Origin: Struthio camelus
Lineage: Eukaryota > Chordata > Aves > Struthioniformes > Struthionidae
Reading direction: 5' to 3'
Assembly: GCF_040807025.1 (NCBI RefSeq)
Contig: NC_090944.1
Coordinates: 110,174,238-110,238,237 of the forward strand
DNA: 64,000 nt
A program made the translations under genes and the position numbers. How positions within the stretch are numbered: the first letter of the stretch is position 1; every line of letters begins with the position of its first letter. Below the pieces are notes generated by a model. That model was not told the DNA's origin. It worked only from the letters and a program-made list of their open reading frames with translations, and ran no database searches. This document shows positions 11,806 to 21,610 of the stretch, one piece after another.

Positions 11806-11826
11806 TTTTTTTTTTTTTTTTTTTTT
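11806..11826. repeat. Poly-T tract, 21 bases
   Basis: An uninterrupted run of 21 T. On the minus strand it would read as poly-A, but no AATAAA signal lies just before it on that strand and no retrocopy is recognisable, so it is probably a simple repeat. Confidence 0.85.
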
Positions 11827-14197
11827 GGAAATAAGGATAAAAGAAAGGAAGTTATGGCGTTTATAGAGAAATTGAAAAGAGCAGGGGCACCCAGTCTACA
11901 TCTGCTGTGACTTCTAAGTTTATTTATTCAGTCTGTGGTCCTCCAGCATAGTCCTCCAGCATAGGCTGTAGGCAAAGCGACTTGCTCTGGCAGTGGCAGC
12001 GTCCTAGGTCTTACCACCATTCTTTCCAGAGGCTCTTTCCCTACCCAGCAGTAAAACAGGGGAAGGATGAGGGCCCCCTGAGAAAAAGGGCTTTTAGACA
12101 TCAGCTGCTCTCAGAACAATTAAGCCAGCACTCACTCTTCTCTCTGCACAGGTCTATGCAAAGAGGGAGACCAACAGTGAACTGGATGAATTACTTGGCA
12201 ATAGTAATTTTTTCTCAGCTGCTGTATTTCTCAGGCACTCATCTGTTCAGGACAGGAAGCATTGCAGGCAGCCTATTGTACATATTCAGTAATTCTGGCA
12301 CTTGCAGGAAATTCTCGTGTCCTGTGGCAAAGGATGGACCACAGTACGTGGCCCTCTCCTGTCGCAAGAAAGGTATGGAGTCTCAAAAGCAAGCATCTCT
12401 CCTACAGACCATCTGACAGAAGTTCATCAGAGCGGAGTCCTTTGTACAAGTCTATTTGATAGTAATTGTGGATGGTCTCAGATAAAATGTAGACTGTGAC
12501 TGGCAGCGCAACAGCAAGAGGAGGAACATGCAGGAATTAATAGGCAGAACATAAAGGGGTTAATGCAGAACCACATGTTTCAACTTCTATTCAAACCTTG
12601 CCATACAACTGTGGTTTTCCTTGTATCATTCTCAGTAACATATAGAATCTTATTGGCTGCTTATGGTTAGAGTAATGAAAAGAAAAAGTTATACTCTTTT
12701 TCTAGCACATTTAACTCAAAACCACAAAACTAACAACTTTTGAGTTCTTACGAAAAATTATCAGGAAAGTCCTGTGTGAGCAATGATGCAGGCAGGACGG
12801 TGTGACTAAAGACTTAAAGCCTGGGATTTTTGTTTTTCAAAAGAAAAGCAAAGGACTGCATAACCAAGGTACAAGGAAGCCATTGAAGCAGAAACCCACA
12901 CTGGACAAGATGTCCACTCATGCGGCACTTCCAGATTTAGAGGACAGGGCAATTTAGTGAATTGCAGAGATCAGAAGACAGAATCATAGATGAACTCATG
13001 CAGATTAGGAATCATGCCTGACTGGCTGCAGGAGCAAGAAAAATAAGCACACAACCCTAAAACACTGTCAGAGCTGACATAATTTTGAGAAAGGGCATAA
13101 ACTCCCAGAGAAAGAGTGAAGGCCATGAGGCTTAGGAGTATGAACTCTTCTTTCAGAATATGGGAAAGGTGGAGAAAAGTCTGGAGACCGTCATCAGTTG
13201 GCTGAAGCACTTGTTCATGTTCTTTTGGGGGAAGACACACTCAGATTTAATTTTCTGTTGCTTGAACATTCATTAGTCATTTGTCAGAAGAGCTTAAAAA
13301 GCAAATCACTCCAGAGTAGTCCAGCAAAATATTTTTTTTCTTTTTTTTCTCCTCTCTCAGTCATTGTGAGAAGGGGAAAGAATTCCCTATCATAAATCCT
13401 CATTTAACGAAAGTATGGGTCTGCAAGCAAGACTGCAAGAATGAAGAGGAGTATGTATTTGGTTCCAAGACAGAATCTCACTGGCATTCTCCTTTTCAGT
13501 CACTGCAGCTTTGACCGTAACAACAAGAATTACTTTTCAGGGTATCATCTCACATTAGATTTTTACCAGGACTCCAAGAGAGGCAAATAATATGACCAAT
13601 CACATTTTCATAAAAGTCAGTCTTACAATTCCTATTTATTTCAGGAAGAGCAAAATAGATTTGACAATATTCATAGTAGCATTTAAAGAATTGCTTTCAG
13701 ACACAGTCTTACAGCATTCTGCTGACCTGGGTAGATTAATGTATGATTTTCAGTCTTAAAAATGAAAACAGAATCATGCCAATTTGTTTTTTTATTAATT
13801 ATTCACTGCCTAGGCCTCGAGACTTATCACAGTTGAGGCCCATATATACTGCTGCTAAAGTTACAGCAAAAAGTATTAGGCCTTTACATCCACAGCATCA
13901 GTGAATTATCACTGCTTCTGTATACTTGTAGCATTTACAAAGGACCTCTGTAATTGGAAAGTACAGTGGCACTTTTCTACATTATTAAAAAACATTGATT
14001 TCAAAGGATTCTGCAAAACATGATCTGAACACACATTCAGTAAGACATAAATACAAATTAAGGCAACCATTGAAGAAGTGTATCTGTCTCTGTGGTTAAA
14101 GCCTGCTAAATTACATTTTAAAGAATTCACTCAGACTGGAAATCATATCACTGTGTGTGGGTATAGAAGAAAGCTCAATAAATTCTGCCTTGGTGGG

Positions 14198-14214
14198 TGA
14201 GTCAGCATGAGTCA
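14198..14214. promoter_or_regulatory. Paired AP-1/MARE-like sites
   Basis: Two exact TGAGTCA heptamers begin at 14198 and 14208, exactly 10 bp apart. The first continues into TGAGTCAGCA, an NF-E2/MAF-type extension, and the second is followed by TCAGCA. Two full sites one helical turn apart are rarely random in AT-rich DNA, so this is a candidate enhancer core. Function is inferred only. Confidence 0.45.
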
Positions 14215-16184
14215 TCAGCAGACATACCATCCTACGGTTATATGAATCTACAGGGTACATTTAGAAACATTTCACGGTAACAAAATAATGCTATCCTCCT
14301 GCTTTTTGTCTAGATGACATTAGTGACAGCCCCAACGTTCCTAAAACATTGTAGGTGTTCTCAGCTTAACGTGTGAGGTTAAAAGAAAAGATCCCTTTTT
14401 ATTTTGCTTTTTTCATTAGGCAAAGCTAACATAAATGTGAAAAGCAGTTAGGATAGCCTCAGGTTGTGAATAAAGTCATTTTCATGGTTGCATTACACTG
14501 ACAGACAACTGAGCAGCATCTACTTTGCAGTGGAGTTCCGATTATTTGGTGGAACTGTGAAGAGTTAATTTTTCTCTCTTCTAATTTTTATTGTTTCCAT
14601 CACTCAATATTTCTAGTGGGTAATAAGTTCCTATAACAAATTAGGGTTTTTTAGCTGACATCACTGAATGGGTAATAAGCAAAAAGAGTGTCAGCTTTCT
14701 TCTGAAATACGTTTTAGCTGCCACATCTCATTTAAAGATTTGAGTGCATTGTAGATAAAACATTTGTAAGACTGAAACTGTTGTCATTTTTCGTCTTCAA
14801 TTTTTTTTAATTACAACAGAAAAGTTAAATTGTTTGCTCTTCTTTATATTTCATCTTTCTCTAAAGCAAAAATAGTTTGTGGTAAGAAATGTGAGGACTT
14901 CCTACCTAGATATAATAGGAACATATTTCACCCACGTAGAATCATTAATACATTTTAGTTACTATTTCACGTTTTCCAGGAGATTTTCATGACAAATATT
15001 CTTAATTCAAGAAATCTAGATGCCTAAAATATATTTTTTCGTAATCTTTTTTTTTTTTTAATGAGGCAGTTCTACTTGGACACCCATCTTAAACAGAATG
15101 AAAATGATACCCAGAAAAAAACTCTGCTGTTATCTAAAGGGTGGATTTGGGGACGTACACAATTGCACAGTACAATAAGCCTCCTGCTTGTGAAAAAAAG
15201 TAGAATCCTCTTTAGGAAGGACTCCCACAAGAACTTATTCCTGGGTTGAGTACATATTCGTTCTGTTCCAGCATGTCATTCTGTATGCAAATTATCGTTT
15301 CCCGACATATCTGTAATTTGTACAGCTACACAGAAAGTGCATTTTGTCTCTATTTCTCGTATTAATTTTAGCAGCTGTAATATTTATTTTTTCTTTAGTT
15401 TTGCAAAAGTCAAGGGGAATTTCATATCAAGTAATAAAGTTCCACTTAAAATTTGGTGAATGGAAATAGGATTGCTCATGGGCATATACATGTATAGATC
15501 TATTTGGCCAACCCACCACCTTACACCTCAGTCTTGAAACCAAGTCCACTGCTACAGTTAGTCATCCGTTCTGATCCCACTTATTAGAGTGATGCCACAC
15601 AGATGCAGCCAGATTCACATCAGCTAATCTAGTTATAAAGCATAGGCCCTGGATCTATCAGATATGCTAAAACGTGTGTAAATAGAAATGGCTTAATCTC
15701 TTATTCTGGTCACAATCTCTTGTTTCCCACTCTTCCAATAGTTTAGCAAACGCATTTGGAATTTGTTCCCTCATTAATCTCAAAGGGAGGATCTTTCCAG
15801 GTTTTACTCCTAACCATATTTTGGTTTACTAAGCAATTCCTTTCCTAGGTAAGTTGACTATGTATCGTCTATTTAGTATTTCAGGCTATTAATATTGTCC
15901 TTTATTGAATACGGCTATGCGCTGGTTATCTTGGTAATAACTTCCTTTTTTTTTTTTTTATTCAGCGAATTCTGTATTTTATTAACTGTTATGCACTGAG
16001 AAAAAAGAGGGTACAATTGCTCTCTCGATTGCCTCTGGCTATTCTTCGTGGGGGGTTAACCATACTTACGTGTCTACTGGATTGGGTGCTGCGAGATAGC
16101 TGGTGGAGGAAATACCAGCTTTGTGAATCTTACTGAGTTTGAGTGGACTGGTGTCCCGAGGACACATGGTCTTAGGCACCCCTC

Positions 16185-16198
16185 GCACTAGAGCGCAG
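16185..16198 (+). promoter_or_regulatory. CTCF-like site
   Basis: GCACTAGAGCGCAG matches 12 of 14 positions of the vertebrate CTCF core CCASYAGRKGGCRS in plus orientation. The central AG and the final GCAG are retained, but one usually strong G is replaced by C. Confidence 0.4.
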
Positions 16199-17722
16199 GG
16201 CCCTTGAAAACTTTGCAAGAAGCTCTAAGGGTTAAGTATTTTGTGAGTGTGGGAAGCATGTTATTGTTGGTTCTGGGCTTCCAATCTTTAAGTGCAACTT
16301 CAAAAACAAGCTCAAAACCAAATTTACCAAATATCTATACTGTTTACTCACTAAGGACTCAGGATTGCCAATCTCTTACATATAACCCAAAGATTTCAGC
16401 ACTTAACACTTGTAGTTGTGAGTAAAATCACACAGTTCACAACATGTCTGTGTCTAATAGCTAGCGTGTTGCAAAAGAACGTGCACAAAGAAAAACAGAA
16501 ATGTTTTACTTCAAATGTATTTACTCCAAAAATATTCAATAGTAGCTTGACTTCAAACGTTTTACTCAAAGTTGAATCTTGTCAGACATTGCTGGTTTTT
16601 AATGGTAAAAAGTGGAGGCTAGAAAATGGTTTCTGCAGATGAACTGACTGATTACTGTAGATATACATGTGTAACATACACATATGTACATACACATACT
16701 TATGTTGTAAGAATATATTCTCAGCAAGTGATCTTTCCACAGAAACACAATATTCAATATACTCTGTATATTATAAGATGTATTTTATTCAAAAATGTAA
16801 AGTAATGTCTGTTTTAGTAAATTCATTTTCAAATTTTGCAGAAAACAACCCCCAGTCTTCCAATGCGTTGCTCTTTCTTCAATATTCCCTACAATTAAAG
16901 TGGGTTGGTGAAAAATAAGTTTAAATTATCAAAAAATGAGGCAAATTCCCCGTTTCCTTATGCTTTCCAGCAGCCACTCAATCTTACGCTTTCTATAATT
17001 TTCGAGGAGTTTATTGCCAAATTTCCTCTAAGTAGGGGAAATCCATTCTGGTAACGAGCCAACGGACTGTAGAACAAAGGACTTGTCAAAGATTATTTAA
17101 GATCTGGCTGTAACTGATGCCACAAAGAATGATGATTCTTGAGTTACCTTTGAGGTAGGATTGCTCCTCCATCAGAGCCCATTAGAGGTATGTGGCATTT
17201 CCTTTTCTTTCACCTCAAGTTTTCCCAAAGAAATTTGGGAAGTGAAGTGCACAGACTCACACCTAAAAACTTCAAGTCAGACCTGCCAAGCTGGAGACCT
17301 CGTGAATAATCCCATGAGTAGGCTTAGAGGAGGGACAACCACTGGTGTATTCCCCTCCTTTCCCCCCTTCACTGCTTTCAAAGGCATTTAAGAGTGACTC
17401 TTGCTGCCGTATGCAGGAGCCACGATCCCGATCTGCATCTCGCCTGCCCTTAAACCAGGAGTGGGAGGCTGCCTGGAAGCTCTCCAGTATCTCACAGATG
17501 GGAGCTCCCTCAAAATCAGCCTGCGCCCTGTCCCATGCAGGCTGTATGCAAGGGCGAGCCAGATACATACCCAGGTCTTTGGGATTCAAGACCTGAAATA
17601 TTTTACATAGGGCTGATTTTCTGATTTAAGTCATTGCTGGAATCATTTATGATATCATTCTCTGTCTAAACAGACTGCGATGAGTGCAGCTTAAGAAATA
17701 CACCTGCATTCTGTATCCTTGC
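16199..17722. other. Non-coding stretch
   Basis: No gene is supported. An AC/TG-rich stretch lies around 16,660-16,700. A GC-richer patch at 17,340-17,590 is open in several frames on both strands, which is what a base-composition effect or an unclassified old repeat would give. No protein family is recognisable. Confidence 0.55.
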
Positions 17723-17748
17723 AGAAAGTGCAAGGGCGCTAGCAAATG
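17723..17748 (+). repeat. 26-bp repeated motif, copy 1
   Basis: Its core GGGCGCTAGCAAATG is shared with a second copy at 19247-19272. Over 26 bp the copies differ at one base (position 9, A here and G there). The flanks are unrelated by eye. GGGCGCTA recalls the end of the CTCF motif, but the upstream half does not fit. Confidence 0.75.
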
Positions 17749-19246
17749 TGACACAGATGTCACTGTTAGTAAGGGACAAGGAAAGACTTTTTCTATTCTA
17801 GCAACAACAGGATTTCCTAAGATGAAAATGCTTAGTAGTCTTGATCATTTTCCAGTATGCTGCTTCATTTAATGTAATTTGCAAGCTCACTTTTGTGCAT
17901 GTAGCATTTAGGTAATCACTAGCTAAGAGCTGCTGATGGTATCAAACATTCAGCTCAGCTATACAGACCTGCTGCTACTTTCCTGCTTTGATGAACTGCA
18001 TGTCACGATCAGGTACAAGTGTTTATGTTTTAAATCAAAATGAGAGAAAGAGAGACAAAGACAGAAAATTAATGATTTGAGAGTAAAACTGGGGTAAAGT
18101 TTTTCATTAATTACTTTTCTTTCCTAAGGTAGCTGTTTAGACACACACACAAATACATTAAAATGTTTTTCTACATTCTTTAATTTTCCTACTTATTCGG
18201 TAAAAAATAACTAAAATTCATAAAAATAAAAATCCAGCGTAACAGAATCAACCTAGCCTTGTCCATTGATAGTGGGCAATATACTTTGACAATATTTAAT
18301 ATCATTTTGAGTTAGTTTGCATAAATATCATGGCTATAAAAAATGCAGAGCACAGAATGGGGGATTTGGCACAGTATTTTTCAAGTCTGTATGTATATGT
18401 GTGGAGTGTATATATGTATATATATATAATTCTGATAAAAAATGAACGTCATAAATTTGATTTAAAACAAAAATAGTCAGTGCTACCAGAGTTAATCCAC
18501 ATACATAATTTCCTCCGTTAGACCTAATTTAAAGTACCCTCTGCCTAGCTCAGGCTGCTGGAGCTGGAGGCAAAGTGAGAAGAGGGGTGGCGTGGACAGG
18601 CCACTGGAGACACAGACATGTGAGACAGAAAGGCGAGGGATCTGTGGGTGGTGTTGAGGTCCATCAGGCATAGTTGTATCTAAATGGAACAGCTAAATAA
18701 ATGCCAGTTCTGTTTCATTGTCTCTTTTTGTACACCAATATGTTCATGTAGACCAAGTGTGGGCAGTGCTAGTGCCTGAAGAAAAATTATTCAAGTGGCT
18801 GAGCTAGCTTTTACTGAGTAGGAAAGTGGGAGGCAGTGAGGAGGCAGTGGCAGCAGCTGCAGATTATACGTGCTAAGGGAAAATTTGCATCAAACATGAG
18901 TGTGTAAAAGCTGCTGGGTGTCATGGTGCATAGTGCTGAGCCAACGTTGTTCTGCTCTCTGGACTGACTGATGGGCAGATTTGACATCTAGCAGCACCAG
19001 TCATGGCACGTGGTCAGCAATTTTGGAGCAAAAATTGAGAGGAGGAAGGGGGAAGAGGGAGTACTGGGCGCTCAGCATTGTCAGACTAAGGCTAGTTCAG
19101 GCTCTACTCACAGCCGCATCCATAGTTTTTCCATAGTAAGGATCTGACATGGAAGTGATCCATGGTGTGAGCACCATTCTTCTCTGGATGCTGCTGGTGG
19201 TGCAAAGCGGTTCATGAAAGTCTTGCTCGTATTGCAACGTTTGTGT
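17749..19246. other. Non-coding stretch with AT microsatellite and GC-richer end
   Basis: This holds a TA/TG-rich microsatellite around 18,391-18,430. From about 18,540 it continues as a GC-richer, CpG-poor segment that runs up to the CR1 insertion. No protein is recognisable. Confidence 0.55.
18391..18430. repeat. (TA)n/(TG)n microsatellite
   Basis: Alternating TATG, TGTG and TATA units over about 40 bp. Confidence 0.8.
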
Positions 19247-19272
19247 AGAAAGTGCGAGGGCGCTAGCAAATG
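19247..19272 (+). repeat. 26-bp repeated motif, copy 2
   Basis: Same orientation as the copy at 17723-17748, 1,524 bp downstream of it and about 330 bp before the CR1 insertion. A one-base difference over 26 bp in otherwise unrelated flanks suggests either a short dispersed element or a conserved binding site. Confidence 0.75.
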
Positions 19273-19512
19273 AAGCCAGAGGATGTTTGTGCTTCTGGTG
19301 GGCAAGACTGGGACATTGAGGGGTGTAGGATGATGGAGCTGCTCAAAAGACTGTCTGGCACAGCACTGCGGGGGCTAAGACACCTGCAGCTGCCCTGCAG
19401 CATGCCGGCGCAAGCAGTCTCCTGTCTACAGCTGCTTCACTTGGAGGCTGGGACAGCATGGCCCCGAGTGGCCAGAAAACTAACCTGGGGGATAGGGGCA
19501 CTTATGGAAGTG

Positions 19513-19526
19513 CTGCCAGAGGGCAG
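19513..19526 (+). promoter_or_regulatory. CTCF-like site
   Basis: CTGCCAGAGGGCAG matches 12 of 14 positions of CCASYAGRKGGCRS in plus orientation, including the whole right-hand core AGAGGGCAG. It lies about 75 bp before the CR1 insertion. Confidence 0.5.
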
Positions 19527-19597
19527 TGCAGTGGAAACCAGTGCATGTAAGAGTGCTTAATTATACATTACTTAATTATATTTATTATATCTAAATG

Positions 19598-21522
19598 TAG
19601 TCGAGCAAAGCGGGCAGGAGACCTGCATGGATGAGCAAGGAACTCCTGGCAAAACTCCAGCAGAAGAAGGAAGTGTACAGAATGTGGAAAAGGGGACAGG
19701 CCACTTGGGAGGAATACAGGGACGTTGTCAGAGTGTACAGGGATGCGACAAGGAAGGCTAAGGCCCAGTTGGAATTAAATCTGGCGAGGGATGTCAAGGA
19801 CAGCAAGAAGGGGTTCTTCAAATACATCAATAGCAAAAGGAAGACTAGGGAAAACGTGGGCCCACTGCTGAATGGGGCGGGAGCCTGGTGACGAAGGATA
19901 CAGAGAAGGCAGAGTTATTGAATGCTGCCTTTGTTTCTGTCTTCACTGCTAAGGCCAGTCCTGAGGAATTCCAGACCTTGGAGACAAGAGAGGAAGGCTG
20001 GAGAAAGGAAGACTCTCCCTTGGTCGAGGAGGATCAGGTTAGAGATCTTTTGTCCAAACTTGACATCCACAAATCCATGGGCCCCGATGGGATGCACCCA
20101 CGAGTGCTGAGGGAGCTGGCGGATGTTATCGCTAGGCCACTCTCCATCCTCTTTGAAAGGTCCTGGAGATCAGGAGAGGTGCCTGAGGACTGGAAGAAAG
20201 CCAATGTCACGCCAGTCTTCAAAAAGGGCAAGAAGGAGGAGCCAGGAAACTACAGGCCTGTCAGCCTCACCTCCATCCCTGGAAAGGTGATGGAACAGCT
20301 CCTCCTGGAGGTCATCACTAAGCATCTGGAGGACAAGAAGGTGATCAGGAGTAGTCAGCATGGATTCACCCAAGGGAAATCATGCTTGACCAATCTGATA
20401 GCCTTCTATGACAGAATGACTGGCTGGGTAGATGAGGGCAGAGCAGTGGATGTTGTCTACCTGGACTTGAGCAAGGCTTTTGACACTGTCTCCCATCACA
20501 TCCTCCTAGGTAAGCTCAGGAAGTATGGGCTAGATGAGTGGACAGTGAGGTGGATTGAGAACTGGCCGGATGGCCGAGCTCAGAGGTTTGTGGTGAATGG
20601 CGCAGAGTCAAGTTGGAGGCCTGTGGCTAGTGGTGTCCCCCAGGGGTGAGTACTGGGTCCAGTCTTGTTCAATATATTCATCAATGACCTGGAGGAAGGG
20701 ACAGAGTGCACCCCCAGCAAGTTTGCTGATGATACTAAACTGGGGGGAGAGGCTAACACACCAGAAGACTGTGCTGCCGTTCAGAGGGACCTGGACAGGC
20801 TGGAGAGGTGGGCGGAGAGGAACCTCCTGAAGTTCCACAAAGGCAAGTGCAAGGTCCTGCACCTAGGCAAGAATAATCCCATGCACCAGTACAGGCTGGG
20901 GGTTGACCTGTTGGAAAGTAGCTCTGCAGAGAAGGACCTGGGAGTGCTGGTGGACAAGTTAAACGTGAGCCAGCAGTGTGCCCTTGTGGCCAAGAAGGCC
21001 AATGGTCTCCTGGGGTGCATTAGGCAGAGTGTTGCCAGCAGGTCAAGGGAGGTGATCCTGCCCCTCTACTCAGCCCTGGGGAGGCCTCACCTGGACTACT
21101 GTGTCCAGTTCTGGGCTCCCCAGTACAAAAGAGACATGGCACTCCTGGACAGAGTCCAGTGGAGGGCTACAAAGAGAATGAGGGGACTGGAGCATCTCTC
21201 CTCTGAAGAAAGGCTGAGAGAGCTGGGCCTGTTCAGCCTGGAGAAGAGAAGATTGAGAGGGGATCTCATCAATGTGTACAAGTATCTGAAGGGGGCGTGT
21301 CAAGAGGATGAGGCCAGCCTCTTCTCCGTGGTGCCCAGCAACAGGACAAGAGGCAACGGGCAGAAACTGAACCACAGGCAGTTCCATCTGAACCTGAGAA
21401 AAAACTTCTTGACTGTGAGGGTGACAGAGCATTGGAACAGGTTGCCCAGAGAGGTAGTGGAGTCTCCTTCCCTGGAGATATTCAAAACCCGTCTGGATGT
21501 GATCCTGGGCAATATGCTCTAG
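19598..21522 (+). pseudogene. CR1 ORF2 reverse transcriptase, broken
   Basis: The 3' part of CR1 ORF2, which encodes the polymerase used for target-primed reverse transcription. The segment from 19,631 reads [13 protein letters not shown], the linker before the RT domain. Near 19,885 the frame shifts by one base and continues in the frame containing 19,888-20,649. RT hallmarks are in order: [47 protein letters not shown] (motif A, catalytic Asp), GVPQG (motif B), then FADDTKL (motif C, catalytic Asp pair) near 20,721. Directly after GVPQG a TGA stop at 20,647-20,649 stands where CR1 elements usually have a serine codon, consistent with a C-to-G change. The same frame then runs open to 21,522. 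A codon appears to be missing in VDKLNVSQQ (near 20,955) relative to VDTKLTMSQQ in the copy at 35 kb. No active protein is expected. Confidence 0.93.
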
Positions 21523-21586
21523 GTGACCCTGCTTGATCAGGGAGGTTGGACTAGATGATCTCCAAATGTCCCTTCCAACCTAAACG

Positions 21587-21610
21587 ATTCTGTGATTCTG
21601 TGATTCTGTA
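21587..21610 (+). repeat. CR1 3' terminal octamer repeat
   Basis: Three tandem ATTCTGTG-type units (the last ends in A) close the CR1 element. This is the signature of the CR1 3' end, where the element's own reverse transcriptase starts copying. Confidence 0.9.

Larger units (their letters stand above)
6524..16180. other. Non-coding AT-rich stretch
   Basis: No gene is supported. Open frames reach at most 157 codons (minus strand, 10859-11332) and have no recognisable motif, no conserved-looking composition and no convincing splice context. A 21-base T run at 11806-11826 and several shorter T runs are present. The patch at 8,180-8,450 is somewhat more GC-rich than its surroundings and may be an old interspersed repeat that I cannot classify. 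An AP-1 pair near 14,200 is listed separately. Confidence 0.6.
19598..21610 (+). mobile_element. CR1 LINE, 5'-truncated, 3' end intact
   Basis: This is a non-LTR retrotransposon of the CR1 family. Homology begins near 19,598, inside ORF2 between the endonuclease and reverse transcriptase domains, so ORF1 and the endonuclease are missing, as in most CR1 copies. It runs through the reverse transcriptase and C-terminal part of ORF2 to a stop near 21,520. A short 3' untranslated region with GGACTAGATGATCTCC and CTTCCAACC follows, then a tail of about three ATTCTGTG-type octamers (21,587-21,610). CR1 ends in such octamers instead of poly-A and usually makes no clear target-site duplication; I see none. 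Only two reading-frame lesions in about 1.9 kb indicate a moderately young insertion compared with other repeats here. Confidence 0.95.

Noticed and set aside
11806..11826. Poly-T run as the tail of a processed retrocopy on the minus strand
   Set aside because: No AATAAA at the right distance and no recognisable gene sequence next to it.
17272..17610. Several overlapping open frames on both strands
   Set aside because: Simultaneous openness in many frames is a composition effect; no frame looks like a known protein.
17723..17748. Calling both 26-bp motif copies CTCF sites
   Set aside because: Only the GGGCGCTA end agrees with the CTCF matrix. The left half disagrees at most positions.
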